In this document: positions 1 through 11,492 of the stretch, piece by piece
How the letters are laid out: the number at the start of each line of letters is the position of its first letter
Numbering within the stretch: the stretch's first letter is position 1
DNA from: Loripinus fragilis
Lineage: Eukaryota > Mollusca > Bivalvia > Lucinida > Lucinidae
NCBI GenBank assembly: GCA_964019695.1
Contig: OZ026515.1
Coordinates: 144,096,152-144,160,151 of the forward strand
Length of the DNA stretch: 64,000 nt
Direction: 5' to 3'
Program-made: the position numbers and the translations under genes
The notes under the pieces: model-generated
What the model was told of the DNA's origin: nothing
Database searches by the model: none
The model's input: only the letters and a program-made list of their open reading frames with translations

Positions 1-13
1 GGTAAGTATAGGT

Positions 14-113
14 TATTCAATGTTTTGTGTTGGTTATGGAATATATACGAGGGAGCGGAGCTCCCGAGTGTATATTTCATAACAAACACAAAACATTGTA
101 TAACCTATTTAGC
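14..113. repeat. Palindromic (MITE-like) element
   Basis: The left arm (GGTTATTCAATGTTTTGTGT onward) pairs with a right arm ending ACACAAAACATTGTATAACC. The centre is a short GC-rich loop containing GGAGCGGAGCTCC. No ORF is present. This is the typical structure of a short non-autonomous DNA transposon; the family is not assigned. Confidence 0.6.
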
Positions 114-310
114 CCTGACCCAGCTGTTTCCTGTGTTGTTCACACATTCTGAAATGTACACATTATGTAGCATTTTGCTGCATTTCGTTTAGGAGTCTCA
201 TTTCATCTTTAGCCATGGATGCGTTCACATGGGACAAATGGATTGTATTAGCAGCATTTTTTTGTGAGATTTATTTTTCAAAATTATCTAGGAAGCATTT
301 CGTTGATCAC

Positions 311-408
311 ACGTTACAGATGTACAGGCTGATCAGTCTCCTCTGTTTGTGCATTCTTACCTGATTCTCAAACAGAGGAGACACTCAGATCAGCGTGTAT
401 ATTCGTGT
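311..408. repeat. Palindrome of the GATCAG / AAACAGAGGAGAC type
   Basis: CTGATCAGTCTCCTCTGTTTG is answered about 60 bp later by CAAACAGAGGAGACACTCAG, giving a stem-loop. Similar palindromes built around CAGATCAG and GTTTGTCT recur at about 30.8, 33.6, 41.4, 49.5 and 57.2 kb. It is non-coding. Confidence 0.5.
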
Positions 409-940
409 GCCGTTTGGTCATGCTGTCTTTCAAAAAGCGTCTTGGGACAAGCAGTATAATTTCTGTTCAGGCTTCAATGTACATGTGCAGCCTGGTCAGT
501 CAGGCCTCGAAATATCTTAAAATAGGCCCTTGCCCTGCATCACAAAATTATTAGCATATATGGGGAAAAAATAATGTTCACTAGAATTATCATATTTTTC
601 ACTAGCCCTGCAGCCTGAGGAACTCGTAAATACTAGCGGACGAGTGCTATATTCGAGGCCTGTCAGTGTTTTCTGCAGTCGCCTATTTTCTGTGAATCAG
701 CTAACATTTGAAATTTACATCATTTTGTGTCAATATTCTGATCACAGTTTTATTTAGGGTTCTAAAAATAAAAATAAATATGGTGAAATTAACATTTTGG
801 ACAGCAATTTCCTCTCATCAAGTTATGGGAATAAGTCTCACAAAAGTGTGGGTTATGGAAAATATACCACGCTGAATATGGTCCTTTTCTTGCAACTGAT
901 TGGCTGAAAACAAAAGGAAGTGGGCGGGTCATGGGCTAAG

Positions 941-1117
941 TAATAGTTATTCCATGGGTTGTCCGCCTGTACGTGGAGATAATCCACGAGCTTTAGCGAG
1001 TGGATTATCTTACGTACAGGTGGACAAACATGGTATAACTATTTTATATCACCTACATCAGTGTAGACCTTGCACATCAAGTGATATTTCATGCTAAAGT
1101 TGGTAAAGGTGGTATAA
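941..1117 (+). repeat. MITE family 'TAATAGTTAT', copy 1 of 3
   Basis: About 177 bp. An outer palindrome (TAATAGTTATNCCATGGGTTG ... ACAAACATGGTATAACTATT) with inner arms GGAGATAATCCAC / GTGGATTATCTTACG is followed directly by a second small hairpin ending GGTGGTATAAA. Copies 2 (7389-7570) and 3 (61071-61237) share both modules in the same orientation. It abuts a reverse-transcriptase fragment at 1118. Confidence 0.75.
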
Positions 1118-1277
1118 AGTAGTGTAAAGAGTAGAAAAATCATAAGTAGACAAACTGGTCGCATTGAAATCTCTAGCTTTAAGTTTATCTAAAATTTCAC
1201 CTGAATTTTTAATCGACCAAAATAGGTTTTTACCAGATCTCTCATATACCTTTTCACAATATTTGATAACATGTTTT
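1118..1277 (-). pseudogene. Inverted fragment of the Penelope-type RT element
   Basis: About 160 bp is the reverse complement of 12405-12565 with essentially no differences by eye. Translated on the minus strand it gives the RT segment around YEKVYERSGKNLFWSIKNSG and STYDFSTLYTTL (first catalytic-region block). It is only a fragment, with no flanking RT sequence. One end touches the MITE at 941-1117. The near identity to the copy at 12.4 kb implies recent shared origin. Confidence 0.8.
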
Positions 1278-1279
1278 TT

Positions 1280-2272
1280 AAACAAGCAAGGGACATTATT
1301 TTTATTGCAGGACTTTTGATGATAAGATTCTATCGATAGTTTTGATAGTTTAGATAGCCAGGCATATAACATAACCTTTGTAATGGTATTTCAGTAGATT
1401 CATATTCACACACAGTGAAGACATGTGATAAAACTTAAAGCAGCTGTTTTGTAATCACTTTGGCTGTTACATGGTCATTGCAGGTTCAAACACCTTCTAC
1501 ATGAAGATAGAAGATAAAAACAAGTTCTCTGTTACCAGCTGGTAAAGTGGTTTCCTTGGGAAATATTTATCTCACTCCCTATGACAAATATAAAAGTATC
1601 ATGAAAGCATAAAGAGATGACTGACAAAAAACAAGCTCATAAGTGCGAAGACTGAATACATGTATAAATTGAATGGAAAACCTTGATGAAGTAGGCTTGC
1701 ATAAAGTAGTTAAAGCATAATTGCACGATTATTAACAGGTTCAGGATTAAGATTATTATCAATGTTTTTTTTATTTGATTAGTTGTTTAGTTTTTTTATC
1801 ACTGGCTACAACAAATATAGACTGTTTTCTTACCAAGAAATTTGTTAAAACCAAGAAATTTGAAAAGAGGAATATCATGGCAGGTTTTAGACAGCTATAT
1901 TTTTTTCTACATGGGTTCCCAATACTAGGGATTTTTAACAGTTGATCACTGCCACACCAGGGATTATTAGTAAACAATTTTAACCCCTAAACAGTCGCAA
2001 GGGAATTAGACAGGCTATTTCCCAAATTGCCCAATTCCCAGGTATTCTTGCCATGCCCCCTTTGGACAAAGATATTGATCGGTGTACCCTGCATTAGAGT
2101 ATGGTTCAAAATTAATAATAATCAAAATGTAAAGCCATTTTAATAGCCAATAAACATACAACATTCAGACAGATTAAATCAAACACAGTATACAGACAAT
2201 TACTACCAGCTACTTTGTTCAAAACTCAATCTTTCTACTCTTAGCCATGTTTAAGGATCATTGTTGAGAAAA
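1280..2272. other. Non-coding stretch, no gene recognised
   Basis: AT-rich sequence with no exon-like ORF. It contains CTATCGATAGTTTTGATAG near 1330, which resembles the GATAGTATC repeat at 2273-2392, so the two may be ends of one decayed transposon. Confidence 0.4.
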
Positions 2273-2392
2273 CCTGATAGTATCGTGATAGTATCATGAT
2301 AGTATGCCACGATAGTGATAGTATCGGGATAGTGGTTTCTGTGATAGTGATACTATCGTGATAGTCAAAATGGGCATCGATAGTCACCCCTA
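2273..2392. repeat. GATAGTATC short tandem repeats ending in a hAT-like AGGGGTG terminus
   Basis: Degenerate repeats of GATAGTATCGTGATAGTATC run up to CATCGATAGTCACCCCTAAT. Read in reverse this begins ATTAGGGGTGACTATCGATG, a form common at ends of hAT-type elements. The partner end is not certain (CTATCGATAG near 1330 is a candidate). Confidence 0.4.
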
Positions 2393-3052
2393 ATTATTAG
2401 AGCCTGTAAGTGTGTTATTGAAAGATAATTTTCCTATTTTTCAATGAAAACTAAATAGGAGATGGTTGGATCTTTAGAACACCCAAAACAATTAAATGTT
2501 TGTTCGAGTGGATAAGAAAATGAATCAGACTTTTGCATTCTAGACTTTTTAAAAACACATCTGGACTTATCACTCCTGTGACTAGAGTCTGTGCTAATTA
2601 TAGAACTCCATTAGGCTGCTATGAAAACCCGATTAGATCTGATCTATTTATTTACCCTAGTCTTGAACAATTCAGGTTTCTTCCATCTCTGACATCAATC
2701 CCACATTGGAATGTGGAAGGCAAAAATACATTGTAGTTGAAAGTTTAATTTTCAACATTACCAAAACAATGTCAGTGAATCTTAATTTCTCATATAATTT
2801 AGACAACATTAAATATCTCTGGGAATCAGACTTAATTTAAGGAGTCACAACTTTTAATGTCATTTTGTGCTTGATTAGATATTTTAAACTTCACAATTAA
2901 AAAAAAAATGAATACTGAAGGAAATGCTGAGAAATTAAAAAAAAAAAAGTTCTTTATCCCTTGCAGTTGTGGTACGTCTAAGGGAGAGAATCTAAAACAA
3001 GTATTGACTTTATGGATATGTGCCAAAATTTCATGAGCCGATTCATTTAAGG

Positions 3053-3200
3053 AATAAATTCATTTTTTGGAATGTTCATGGAATCATGAATACTTCAGGT
3101 CTCTTGCAAAGTAAGTGAAGCCCTTTGGGCTTCATGTTAACTTTGCAAGAGACCCAAAGTATTTATGATTCCATGACTATTCAAAAAGTTGAATTTATTG
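3053..3200. repeat. Palindromic MITE-like element
   Basis: AATAAATTCATTTTTTGGAA is answered by AAAAAGTTGAATTTATTGCA. Inner arms GGAATCATGAATACTTCAGG / AAAGTATTTATGATTCCATG and GTCTCTTGCAAAG / CTTTGCAAGAGAC meet at AAGCCCTTTGGGCTT. About 148 bp, non-coding. Confidence 0.7.
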
Positions 3201-4626
3201 CATATATTTACATTTGATTATAAATATCTAAAATATTTTTAAATTAGGAATTAAAACAGTTTTGTATTTAAAATATAATCATATTAATGGTTTAGTCAGA
3301 GTGTAAAATGGAAAAGCTGAACAGCCAACTTGAACAAGGACAGCCAATGGAGCAAACAAGAGGCTTGTTGTGCACATGTAAATCAGGTGTGGCTCGCTGT
3401 CAATCACAACACCAGTATCACTTCTGGCGAATGAGTTCGATGTTCAAAGCATTTTGCATGTGCAAAAGAGGTTGTCAATCAAATATGTGTAATTCATGAG
3501 GCTATTCATGGTTGTAACAATCTAAGAATTCATTAAAGGATTGCTTCTAAACTGTAAATATATACATGTAACTCTTATTTTTCATGCTATAGTTGTCATC
3601 TACTTATGTTTTAAAAAATTAACTTTTTTCTCGGACCCAGTATAAATGGACTGGTCACTGACGAAAATAGAAAGTTATTTTGTCGAGGCTTTGTTTTAGT
3701 GCTATTTCAAAGTACAAGAGCCTATAAAATTGATTCTGAAGATACCCAAGATTATACGAAGTTATTCCCAGTATGCAAAGTTGAAATATTGCAAGTTATA
3801 GTAAATGAAATTGAATTTTTATCATCTTTTTAGGTTGATTTCTTACGTTTTTTGGCTAAAAGTGCAGAAAATAGCTTAAAAGGGTACCTCGGTTTCTTGC
3901 TGAGGTTCATAAAGACAGAAAAAACTTTCAATAAATATAACAATGCAGTCTTAAAGATAGTATATTGAATCATTGCTTTTTTGAAGAAAAATCACAGATA
4001 TGCATAGAAGTAATGGAGATATGATTATTTAATCTTCAACATATGTCAGTTTTGAAAGCTCAGCCTCGACAACGTATTTCCAATATGCATTTACCTGTAT
4101 ATAGGCCAGTATATAGTTTCCAGTCCGTGTATACCGGTCCAAGCTTTTTTAACCCTTAAAGTGCCAATCATGACTGCAGCAGACAACAAATTTTGTTACA
4201 TCTTTTCTAATTTTCGAAAAAAATAATATCATGCCTTATTTGTTATTTTTGAAAAAGCAGCCAAATTTGAAATTGTTATCTGCTGCAAATTGTAGGTGGT
4301 GCTTTCAGGGTTTAAGGAACAGTTCAACACTGTAAAATAAAATCAGACTTTTTATTAAAGTCAATACTTATTTTGTTTCATTGATTTTCTCCCTTAGATC
4401 TAACATCTCCAAGGGATAAAGAAACCATTTAAACTTCTCAGGGTTCCCATCAGTATTTTTGTTTTCTAAAGTAGGAACTCTAGAATGTTTCATTAAACAC
4501 CATACATCAAATGACATTAAAAGTTGTTACTGCTTTAATTAGGTCTGTAAGGAAATGGTAACCAGAGATATTTAATTTTATCTTCATTATAATTTCATTT
4601 TAATAACAATGGTACATGTTTAATTT
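3201..4626. other. Non-coding AT-rich stretch
   Basis: Nothing coding is supported. A 63-codon ORF at 3308-3499 has no splice sites or recognisable domain. The stretch near 4140-4320 (TTAACCCTTAAAGTGCC ... GGTTTAAGG) looks like another short palindromic repeat; its central words (ATGCCTTATTTGTTATTTTTG) recur at about 37440-37515. Confidence 0.4.
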
Positions 4627-7240
4627 ATGACAGAAATATTGACTAAACAATTTGGCTCATTTTTATCAAAATTGCGGAAAAGTGAAGCTATAGCTGTAGA
4701 ATTTTTAAAAAATTCAAATATTCCAGAGGTACTAATGGAAAATGTTAATCAAAAAGAAAATGATTTAAAGAAATATCAAATTTCTGGAAACTTAATCAGG
4801 GTTAAAAATAAAACTTTAACAATATTTATGCTAAAAGTAAAGATCTAGATAGGAAAGAAGAATTTAATAAAGGCACATCAAAATTTATCTTTCGGATTAA
4901 AACAAATAATACAACTTTTACTGAAAAACATGACATTTTAAATGAAATTCAACAATTTTACCAAAATCTCTACTCTTCTCAAAATATTCCTGATAATAGC
5001 ATTTACAAATATTTAGAAAATTTTGAGCCCCCGACATTAACAAATACTCAAAAAGAAAATATAGGACAATACATCACAGAAAAAGAAGTTGACACAGTTA
5101 TAAAATTACTAAATAAAAATAAATCTCCTGGAAACGATGGTATAACTGCAGAATTTTATCAAGCTTTTAGGCCACAACTGGTACCAATTCTCACGGAACT
5201 TTATAATAATAGTTTTCTACAAAATAATTTACCTAAAGAATTCAAACAAGGCATTATTACCCTAATTTTCAAAAACAAAGGAAGTCCGGATGAGATAAAG
5301 AATTGGAGACCCATATCTTTACTCAATTTGGATTATAAAATTTTAACAAAAGTCTTAACAATGAGACTTAAAAATAATATTTCAACTATTTTGAACAATT
5401 TTCAAAGTTGTGGTCCCAATAAATCTATAATTAATAATGCCTTAAACCTAAAATCTATAATTTCTTATATTAGACAAAATGATCAAAAATATGCAATAAT
5501 AGCCTTAGATCAGGAAAAAGCCTTTGATAGAATTGAGCATAATTTTCTTAAAATAGTTTTTAAAAAATTTGACTTTCCCCCCAATTTTATAAAATGGTTT
5601 GAAATGTTATATACAAATATTGAGTCCAAAATACTTATAAATGGCACTTTTACACCTATTTTTAAAATTTTAAGATCAGTTAGACAAGGATGCCCCCTAT
5701 CTATGTTCTTATATGCTCTAGGCCTTGAACCCATGATTTTTAAAATAAATTCCAATCCTCACATTTTAGGAATAGACCTTCCCAATTGTGAAAATAATAC
5801 AAAATCTTTACAGCATGCAGATGATACAATAGTTATTATTAAAGACAAAAAATCATACAAAAACTTAAATGAAGAAACAAATTTATTTGGAAAAAATTCT
5901 GGTTCAAAAATTAATCAAGATAAGACAGAAATTTTAACATTTGGGAACTGGGAAGATCTAAAAGAAATTACCCCTGCAAATCTTTTTAAAGACAAAATTA
6001 AGGTTTATGGAATTATATTTGGCAAAAATGAAATTAAAGAAAATTATGAGCCCAAAATTCAAAAAATTAAACAAGTCATTAATAAATGGAACAATTGCTA
6101 TTTTAATCTCTTTGAAAAAGTAATAATTATCAAAACCTACATATTCAGTTTACTTCAATATACAATGATATTTACTGATTTACCAATAGACTACATAAAA
6201 CAAATTAACACTTTACTATTTCAATTTTTATGGTCTGGTCATGACAAAATATCAAGGAATACAATATTTCAAGATATGTTTCATGGAGGGTTGGGATTGC
6301 CTTCGGTCCTACACAAACGAGAAAGTATAATAATTCAAACCTTACGCAGGATAGAACTCAATCTCGATCAGCCGTGGGCAAATTTATATATTTATTGGTT
6401 TGGCCTGAATTTAAAATTCTATCATGCACCATATGCTGCAAACACATATCTACATAATATTGAAAATTTTCAAGAAAATCAACACATTAAATCAACCATA
6501 TTAAAATACAGAATTCATGATAATATATGGAAAATACCAAATTTAAGGCTAATATATACCTTAATAATTAATAAGATGAATAACTCTCCAACCATAACCT
6601 TAAAATATCCATCAGCAAACTGGGATCTAATTTGGAACAATTATGCTAAAATTCAAAAATCAAATGAAAAACTTATAATCTTCAAATATTTGCATAAAAT
6701 TCTGCCAACAGGCGAATACTACCACAAAATCGGTCGTTTTCGCAGTATCCCAAGATGTGCAGACTGTTGGCTTGGTCCCAATACGCTTCAACATATATTT
6801 GAAACCTGTACAGTTCATAATGCTGAACGTACCGCCCTTCTTTTGGAACTTCAAAACATTACACCCAATATTATTCTAAATTCAAACCTACTTCAAACTG
6901 GAAATAATGACAAAACTTTAGATCATCGCACTCAAAATCAAATATGTACAGCTATTTTCAAATATACAATAACAATTTGGAAACAATGCATTAAGCTTAA
7001 ACCTCCTTAAACAGCAACAGGTATTTAACATAACTTTTAAGAACTGGAGCGTTCGCCCCTGGACTCTGTGGCTGTGCTATGTTAACCCTCGCACGGACGC
7101 AAAGCCGAGGAGTGATATATTGACATGCTGTTTGCTGTCATTTTGTATTTGCAGTCGGACCCCTGAGGGACCCACTCTTATGAGTGGGAAACAAAGGGCC
7201 CCGATTAACCAGTCTTAAAATAAATAAAGTATCATAGCAG
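4627..7240 (+). mobile_element. 5'-truncated Tx1/L1-like non-LTR retrotransposon
   Basis: This is the ORF2 portion of a LINE without a visible endonuclease domain. A first coding piece at 4627-4848 is in one frame. The RT reading continues in another frame from 4812, so there is one frameshift near 4800-4815. After the stop at 7010 comes a roughly 230-bp 3' UTR ending in TAAAATAAATAAAG-like sequence. No target-site duplication could be defined. Non-LTR elements move by target-primed reverse transcription, and 5' truncation is usual. Confidence 0.85.
4812..7010 (+). pseudogene. LINE ORF2 reverse transcriptase (Tx1/L1 clade), N-terminally broken
   Basis: The frame is open from 4812 to the TAA at 7008-7010 (about 732 codons); the methionine at 5328 is internal. 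Upstream of it is SPGNDGITAEFYQAF, the L1-type region before the fingers. Counting from 5328, motif A LDQEKAFDRI is at residues 60-69, motif B RQGCPLS at 119-125 and motif C HADD at 163-166 (family usually F/YADD). Further on are the thumb and the LFQFLWSG...GGLGLP block typical of Tx1/L1 elements. A C-terminal Cys/His motif CADCWLGPNTLQHIFETC is intact in spacing. The endonuclease domain is missing and the N-terminus is frameshifted, so it is probably inactive. The long open frame suggests a fairly recent insertion. Confidence 0.85.
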
Positions 7241-7388
7241 AAGACTGGGGCGCAGCCTGCCTTGGGATTGATTCATATCAGCTCTTGGGGTAGGAAGCGT
7301 CACAAATACAAACAAAGAATTTTGCCTTCCACAATCTGTTGTGGGATTGATTTTAAATGTTTTAAACCTTGATGAAGTGATAAACACG

Positions 7389-7570
7389 TAATAGTTATAC
7401 CATGGGTTGTTTGTTCGCCTGTAGGTGAAGATAATCTCCGAGCTTTAACGAGTGGATTATCTTGTGTACAGGTGAACAAACTTGGTATAACTATTTTACA
7501 CCACCTACATTAGTGTAGACTTTGCACATCAAGAGATATTTCGTGCTAAAGTTGGTCAGGGTGGTATAAA
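7389..7570 (+). repeat. MITE family 'TAATAGTTAT', copy 2 of 3
   Basis: Same two-module layout as the copies at 941 and 61071: TAATAGTTATACCATGGGTT ... AACTTGGTATAACTATTTTA, then a small hairpin ending GGTGGTATAAA. A few substitutions and an extra GTTT near the left arm distinguish it. Confidence 0.75.
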
Positions 7571-7589
7571 TGTCGAAATACAAGCCTTC

Positions 7590-7725
7590 TAGCGATATAT
7601 TGCAGCAACAGTTTCTGGCAGTATTGCTGCAACGTTGCGGGCAATACTGGATTTCGCATGCAAATTAGTATTGCCATAATTCTGGCAATATTGCAGCTAT
7701 TCTGGCAATATTGCCAAAACCTGTG
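7590..7725. repeat. GGCAATATTGC short repeats
   Basis: Several imperfect copies of TCTGGCAATATTGC, itself a near-palindrome, occur in both orientations. The overlapping ORFs on both strands are by-products of the repeat. Confidence 0.5.
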
Positions 7726-7859
7726 TAAACACTTATGCATATGTTATGACCATGTATGCATTGATGGAATCAAGCTTATCGTTAAAATACATATATTTTA
7801 CTACTTTAGAACAGTATACACTCATTCTACTACTTTAGAACTTGTTTCCTAATGTTATT

Positions 7860-8740
7860 GAATAATAAATAAAAGGACATATTTATAAAAAAACACACAC
7901 CAAAAAACAAGGGATACAATGTAAACAGTGCTCAAACCAGACCACAGCCAAAGCCACTGGGGGGCTTAAATGCATTTTACTGGTACCAAATTTTCGCCCT
8001 AGATCTGATGTTGTTAAAGCACAAAAAATGTTAAGCTCACATGGAGGATTCCTAACTATTGCAATGTATCATTGTAGAGAAACAATATAATCAAATTAAC
8101 CCACTATCATGATGAATCATGACTCACAGATAGTCAAAGCTAATGAAAACCTCAACAGCGCCCTAGATAAGCTTTAGGGTCAATTGGGTATTTACGCAAC
8201 ACGGTTATCCTCAATTGCGTACTAGCAAAAACAATTTCGTATTTTCATATTTTTTACGCCACGTTTTTTTTCTGTGATTACACGTTTTTTTTATTGCATG
8301 GAGCCAGCGGGAATGTGCTTGCATATTTATTCACTCCCATCATCTGCCTTTCAAAAGTATCAAACTAGCGGATTTTATTGTACCTGAAGCAAATCTCATC
8401 CCCTTGTTGACATTTTCGAGTGTGTACACTTTGCAAAGTTTCACTTCCATCAAAGCGTTTTTCCGCGAAATACTGGACTGGGTTCCGATATATTCATAAA
8501 ACTGGAGTTATATTGAGCGCTCGCTAGTAAAAAAAAATCAATACCCGCCTGGCATTTGTTTATTACCCAAATAGAAACGAAATTGACCAAATGGTACACA
8601 ATGACATAGTATGTAATATCGATCGTTAGAATTGCTTTTCGGTACGCACACATTTCATTTTAATTGCTTTTTCCAGGATTTTAATTGTGTTTTTATGCAA
8701 AAACGCTGCTTATCCAGTTAAGCTTGAAATTGTTAATACT
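7860..8740. other. Intronic or intergenic sequence upstream of the first recognised WDR91 exon
   Basis: No exon-like segment was found. The stretch is low-complexity AT-rich sequence, with one short segment (7950-8000) resembling dispersed repeat tails. Confidence 0.35.
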
Positions 8741-8749
8741 TTCAGTTTG

Positions 8750-8815
8750 TAGGCATAAAGCATGTTTTAAGATTTGAAGTTCGAAAGTTCAGGGTTTTTA
8801 AAATTTTGAACTTTC
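8750..8815. repeat. Dispersed palindromic repeat 'GCATAC-AAGTTTTAA ... TTGAACTTTCA'
   Basis: Related copies lie at about 10735-10800, 15690-15745 and 28850-28915, all inside WDR91 introns. Each carries CAAGTTTTAA followed by TTCTAAAGTTCAGGATTTT and an AACTTTCA end. It ends immediately before the first recognised exon. Confidence 0.45.
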
Positions 8816-8830
8816 ATCCATGTTCATCAG

Positions 8831-9097
8831 ATTCTGATCTGGCTAATTCCTTGTTGCAGTCTTCATTTGCACCAGTTGTTGAACATCCAGGATCAGCAGA
8901 GACCTCTCAGACCCCTCCACCAGAGCTTCCAATCCACATGATGTTGCCATTAGTAACAGCTACCGCTACAGCAGTGCCATCTACAGCCTTGTCAGAGTTA
9001 CAGTCCTTCCCAGCCATTAATTCACCTGCCGATGAACCAAGTAGCACTTCTACTCCAGTTAGAAAAACTGATGAACAATCTAAGACGATAGAAGCTG
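8831..9097 (+). CDS. WDR91: WDR91, linker-encoding exon
   Basis: The exon encodes a low-complexity Ser/Thr/Pro/Ala-rich segment (…APVVEHPGSAETSQTPPPEL…) that joins the N-terminal region to the WD40 domain in WDR91 proteins. The donor is GAAGCTG|GTATGT at 9098. The acceptor is ambiguous: TTCATCAG before 8831 or TTGTTGCAG before 8860. Both keep the same frame, and the longer form adds SDLANSLLQ. The exon ends in phase 1, which fits the 32-nt exon at 10296. The sequence itself is not conserved enough to identify the gene; assignment rests on phase and position before the clearly recognisable exons. The gene start is not in the window. Confidence 0.7.
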
Positions 9098-9175
9098 GTA
9101 TGTAAATGATACCAATCAACGAGAGAGCACTTTGTATAATAGCCTTTATATATTTGCTGTTCTTTCTTTCCATCG

Positions 9176-9560
9176 AATAGAGGATCTTACATGAGTTCTC
9201 ATGTATCATTGAATTCATTAAACAAGTTGGGGAAAAGAGATAAAATTGAAGGCTTGCCGAGCATTTTATGCCTTTTTTTTTTGCAATAATACAGAGGCAC
9301 ATTGTAAGATTCTATTTATCATATGACATTAATAATACTTTGAAATTTTGTTTTTGGCATTACATAAAGTTACTAAAATGTAAACCACTAGTTGTTTATT
9401 GACTTTGTTAGATAGAGGATCTTACATGAGTGCTCATGTTTTATTGAATTTATTAAACGAGTAGGGGAATACAAATAAAATGAGAGGCTTGCTGAGCATT
9501 TTATCGCTTTTTTGCAACAATTTAATATATTCACTAATACAGGAGCACGACTGTTAGATT
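9176..9560 (+). repeat. Diverged intronic tandem duplication, period about 236 bp
   Basis: AGAGGATCTTACATGAG occurs at 9179 and again at 9414. Each is followed by matching CATTGAATT.ATTAAAC, GAGCATTTTAT and AGATTCTATTTATCATATG blocks. The copies have drifted by substitutions and small indels. No coding potential. Confidence 0.7.
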
Positions 9561-10295
9561 CTATTTATCATATGTCATTAAAATTACCTTTAAATTGTGT
9601 CTTTTGCGAAAAAATGCTAAGGTTTTTCCATAAATATGTGACGTTATTATGGCTGTCAATATATAATATTACCAAAATCTGTCAACCACTAGTGGTTTAC
9701 AGATTTTAATGCATGGCATTATATATTCCCCAGACACAGTGTTATGTGATAAATGGTGTTATATCTCTCTCAGAAATGATGTGAAAAAGTACTGTATGAA
9801 ATTTTGAAAATATTTCTTAAATTCTTTAAGGGCTATTAAAATTTCCATAAAAAGGTATCTTCCACTAGTCCATTCAAGTTGCCTATAAATAACTTGCTGA
9901 ATGTCCCTGATCAGACTGTAACTCTAGGCTGATGTGTATCTACGCAGTTCTGTCCATTCACTGAAAATTCAAATACATATAAACAATTAATGTGCTTGTT
10001 ACATGACTGCATTGCACTGACATCTTCAAACATTGTTGACATGATGTCAAACGAACAAATGCACTGGAATGATCAGTATCCTGAATATGACTGTATCCTG
10101 TATCTGTTGCACATAACTGTTACAAGTATTCAATTCTATAAGAACATGTAATGTGATGTGGATACTCATTGAAGTGAAGTCACTGATCAGTATGAACATT
10201 AATATCAGTTTATCAGTTTGATTGGGTAAAAATATATTCAGGTCAATCAAGACTTTTCGATTGTTTTTCTTACAAGCTTGCCATTTTTATTTCAG

Positions 10296-10327
10296 TGTCA
10301 GAAAAACCCTTTATTCTGCTGAGTCAG
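10296..10327 (+). CDS. WDR91: WDR91, 32-nt micro-exon before the WD40 domain
   Basis: A strong acceptor TTTTTATTTCAG and donor GTAAGT flank 32 nt. Joined to the phase-1 end of the previous exon it reads VSEKPFILLSQ. Vertebrate WDR91 has a closely similar PFLVLSQ segment directly before the first WD40 strand, so this micro-exon is well supported although very short. It ends in phase 0 and joins the exon at 14215, whose translation begins EEYSEH. Confidence 0.88.
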
Positions 10328-10369
10328 GTAAGTGGAAACATGTATGAGAAGATCATGGGTGGAAGTATT

Positions 10370-10610
10370 CAGGCCACGAGGTTATAAAAAATTTTTAAAT
10401 GCTCAACTGAGCACGAAATTTCAGCTGCTCATAAATACTCAAATACTGAAAATAAGTAAGTTTCTTGCTTTAAGTCTCTCAGATATTGCATTTATCATGC
10501 TCATAAATGTTAAAAAGCCAACAATTGTTGGCATTTTAACATTTATTAGAAGGATAAATTTCGTGCTCAACTGAGTTGAGCATGGAAAAGTTTTACAACC
10601 TCTGGGCCTG
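10370..10610 (+). repeat. Palindromic element 'GAGGTTATAAAA', copy 1 of 3
   Basis: Ends GAGGTTATAAAAAATTTTTA and TTTTACAACCTCTGGGCCTG are inverted. Subterminal GCTCAACTGAGCACGAAATTT is matched by AAATTTCGTGCTCAACTGAG. Internal AAAAAGCCAACAATTGTTGGC forms a central hairpin. Related copies: 29501-29612 (truncated) and 34207-34436. Confidence 0.65.
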
Positions 10611-10729
10611 GATTATTCTTAAATGAGGATCCTCAAAATACTGAATTAGGCAGAATATAATAGCTTCTCTGAGTTATTTACAGTTACTCTGAAGATATAT
10701 AATCATTTAATTTGAAATTGTAATATTTT

Positions 10730-11490
10730 GTTGGTATTGCAAGTTTTAAGAGTTAATTTTCTAAAGTCCAGGATTTTGGAAATTTTTAACTTTCACTCAT
10801 TAAAGATAAGCTAAGATAAAAATAATCATTGTTCAGTAGATGTCAGAGTATTTACACTTGTCATTGTTTTCCCTTTAATTAACTTTTTTCTAGCAATTGT
10901 CTTCATTTGCTGATGGAGAAATTTGCCTGCATGAAATGTGTTGTCTAGCGATGTTGCGAATAAACAAACATCATGATTGGTCAATGTAATGTTCGATTGA
11001 CGTCACTTCATTGTAAAGGCTGTTGAACGTCATGGCTGAACATCTCAATAAATAACATTTCTGTGCCATATATTTTGCTTTTTTTATATACCTCTAAATG
11101 ATACATCTTTTGAACTGTCTGTTTTCTGGCCATCTGATACAGAAAGCCGGATCAACAAACTGAGGTTTTCTGATTCCATATTACTATCCTTTAAAACGAG
11201 GCTAACGTCAGTTACCTGTTTTTACGGCAAAGATACGTAAAGTAAATTTTTAGTATGGAACCAGCAACGGAAAACATGATGACGTGACTTCATGAAACGT
11301 AACATATAGGCAAACGTTCCCGCATTTTTTTTCTCGATTAAAGACAAACAATTCACAAAATCAGAATAATGTCAGAAAAAAGGTATATAATAAACATATT
11401 TTTATAATAGTAACTTGATCTGGCGTACAGTATCACGTACAGTATCACATCTCATGGATTAGCCCATATTATCAGATTGTGTGATCCGAT
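10730..11490. other. Intronic sequence, no gene seen
   Basis: It contains one copy of the CAAGTTTTAA dispersed repeat and otherwise unremarkable AT-rich DNA with a few CG/ACGTCA words. No exon with flanking splice sites was supported. Confidence 0.4.
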
Positions 11491-11492
11491 GA

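Noticed and set aside
3308..3499. Small Cys-rich ORF
   Set aside because: No splice sites, signal peptide or regular Cys spacing; surrounding DNA is non-coding.
8907..9302. 131-codon minus-strand ORF
   Set aside because: Overlaps the WDR91 linker exon antisense and runs into the intron; a shadow.
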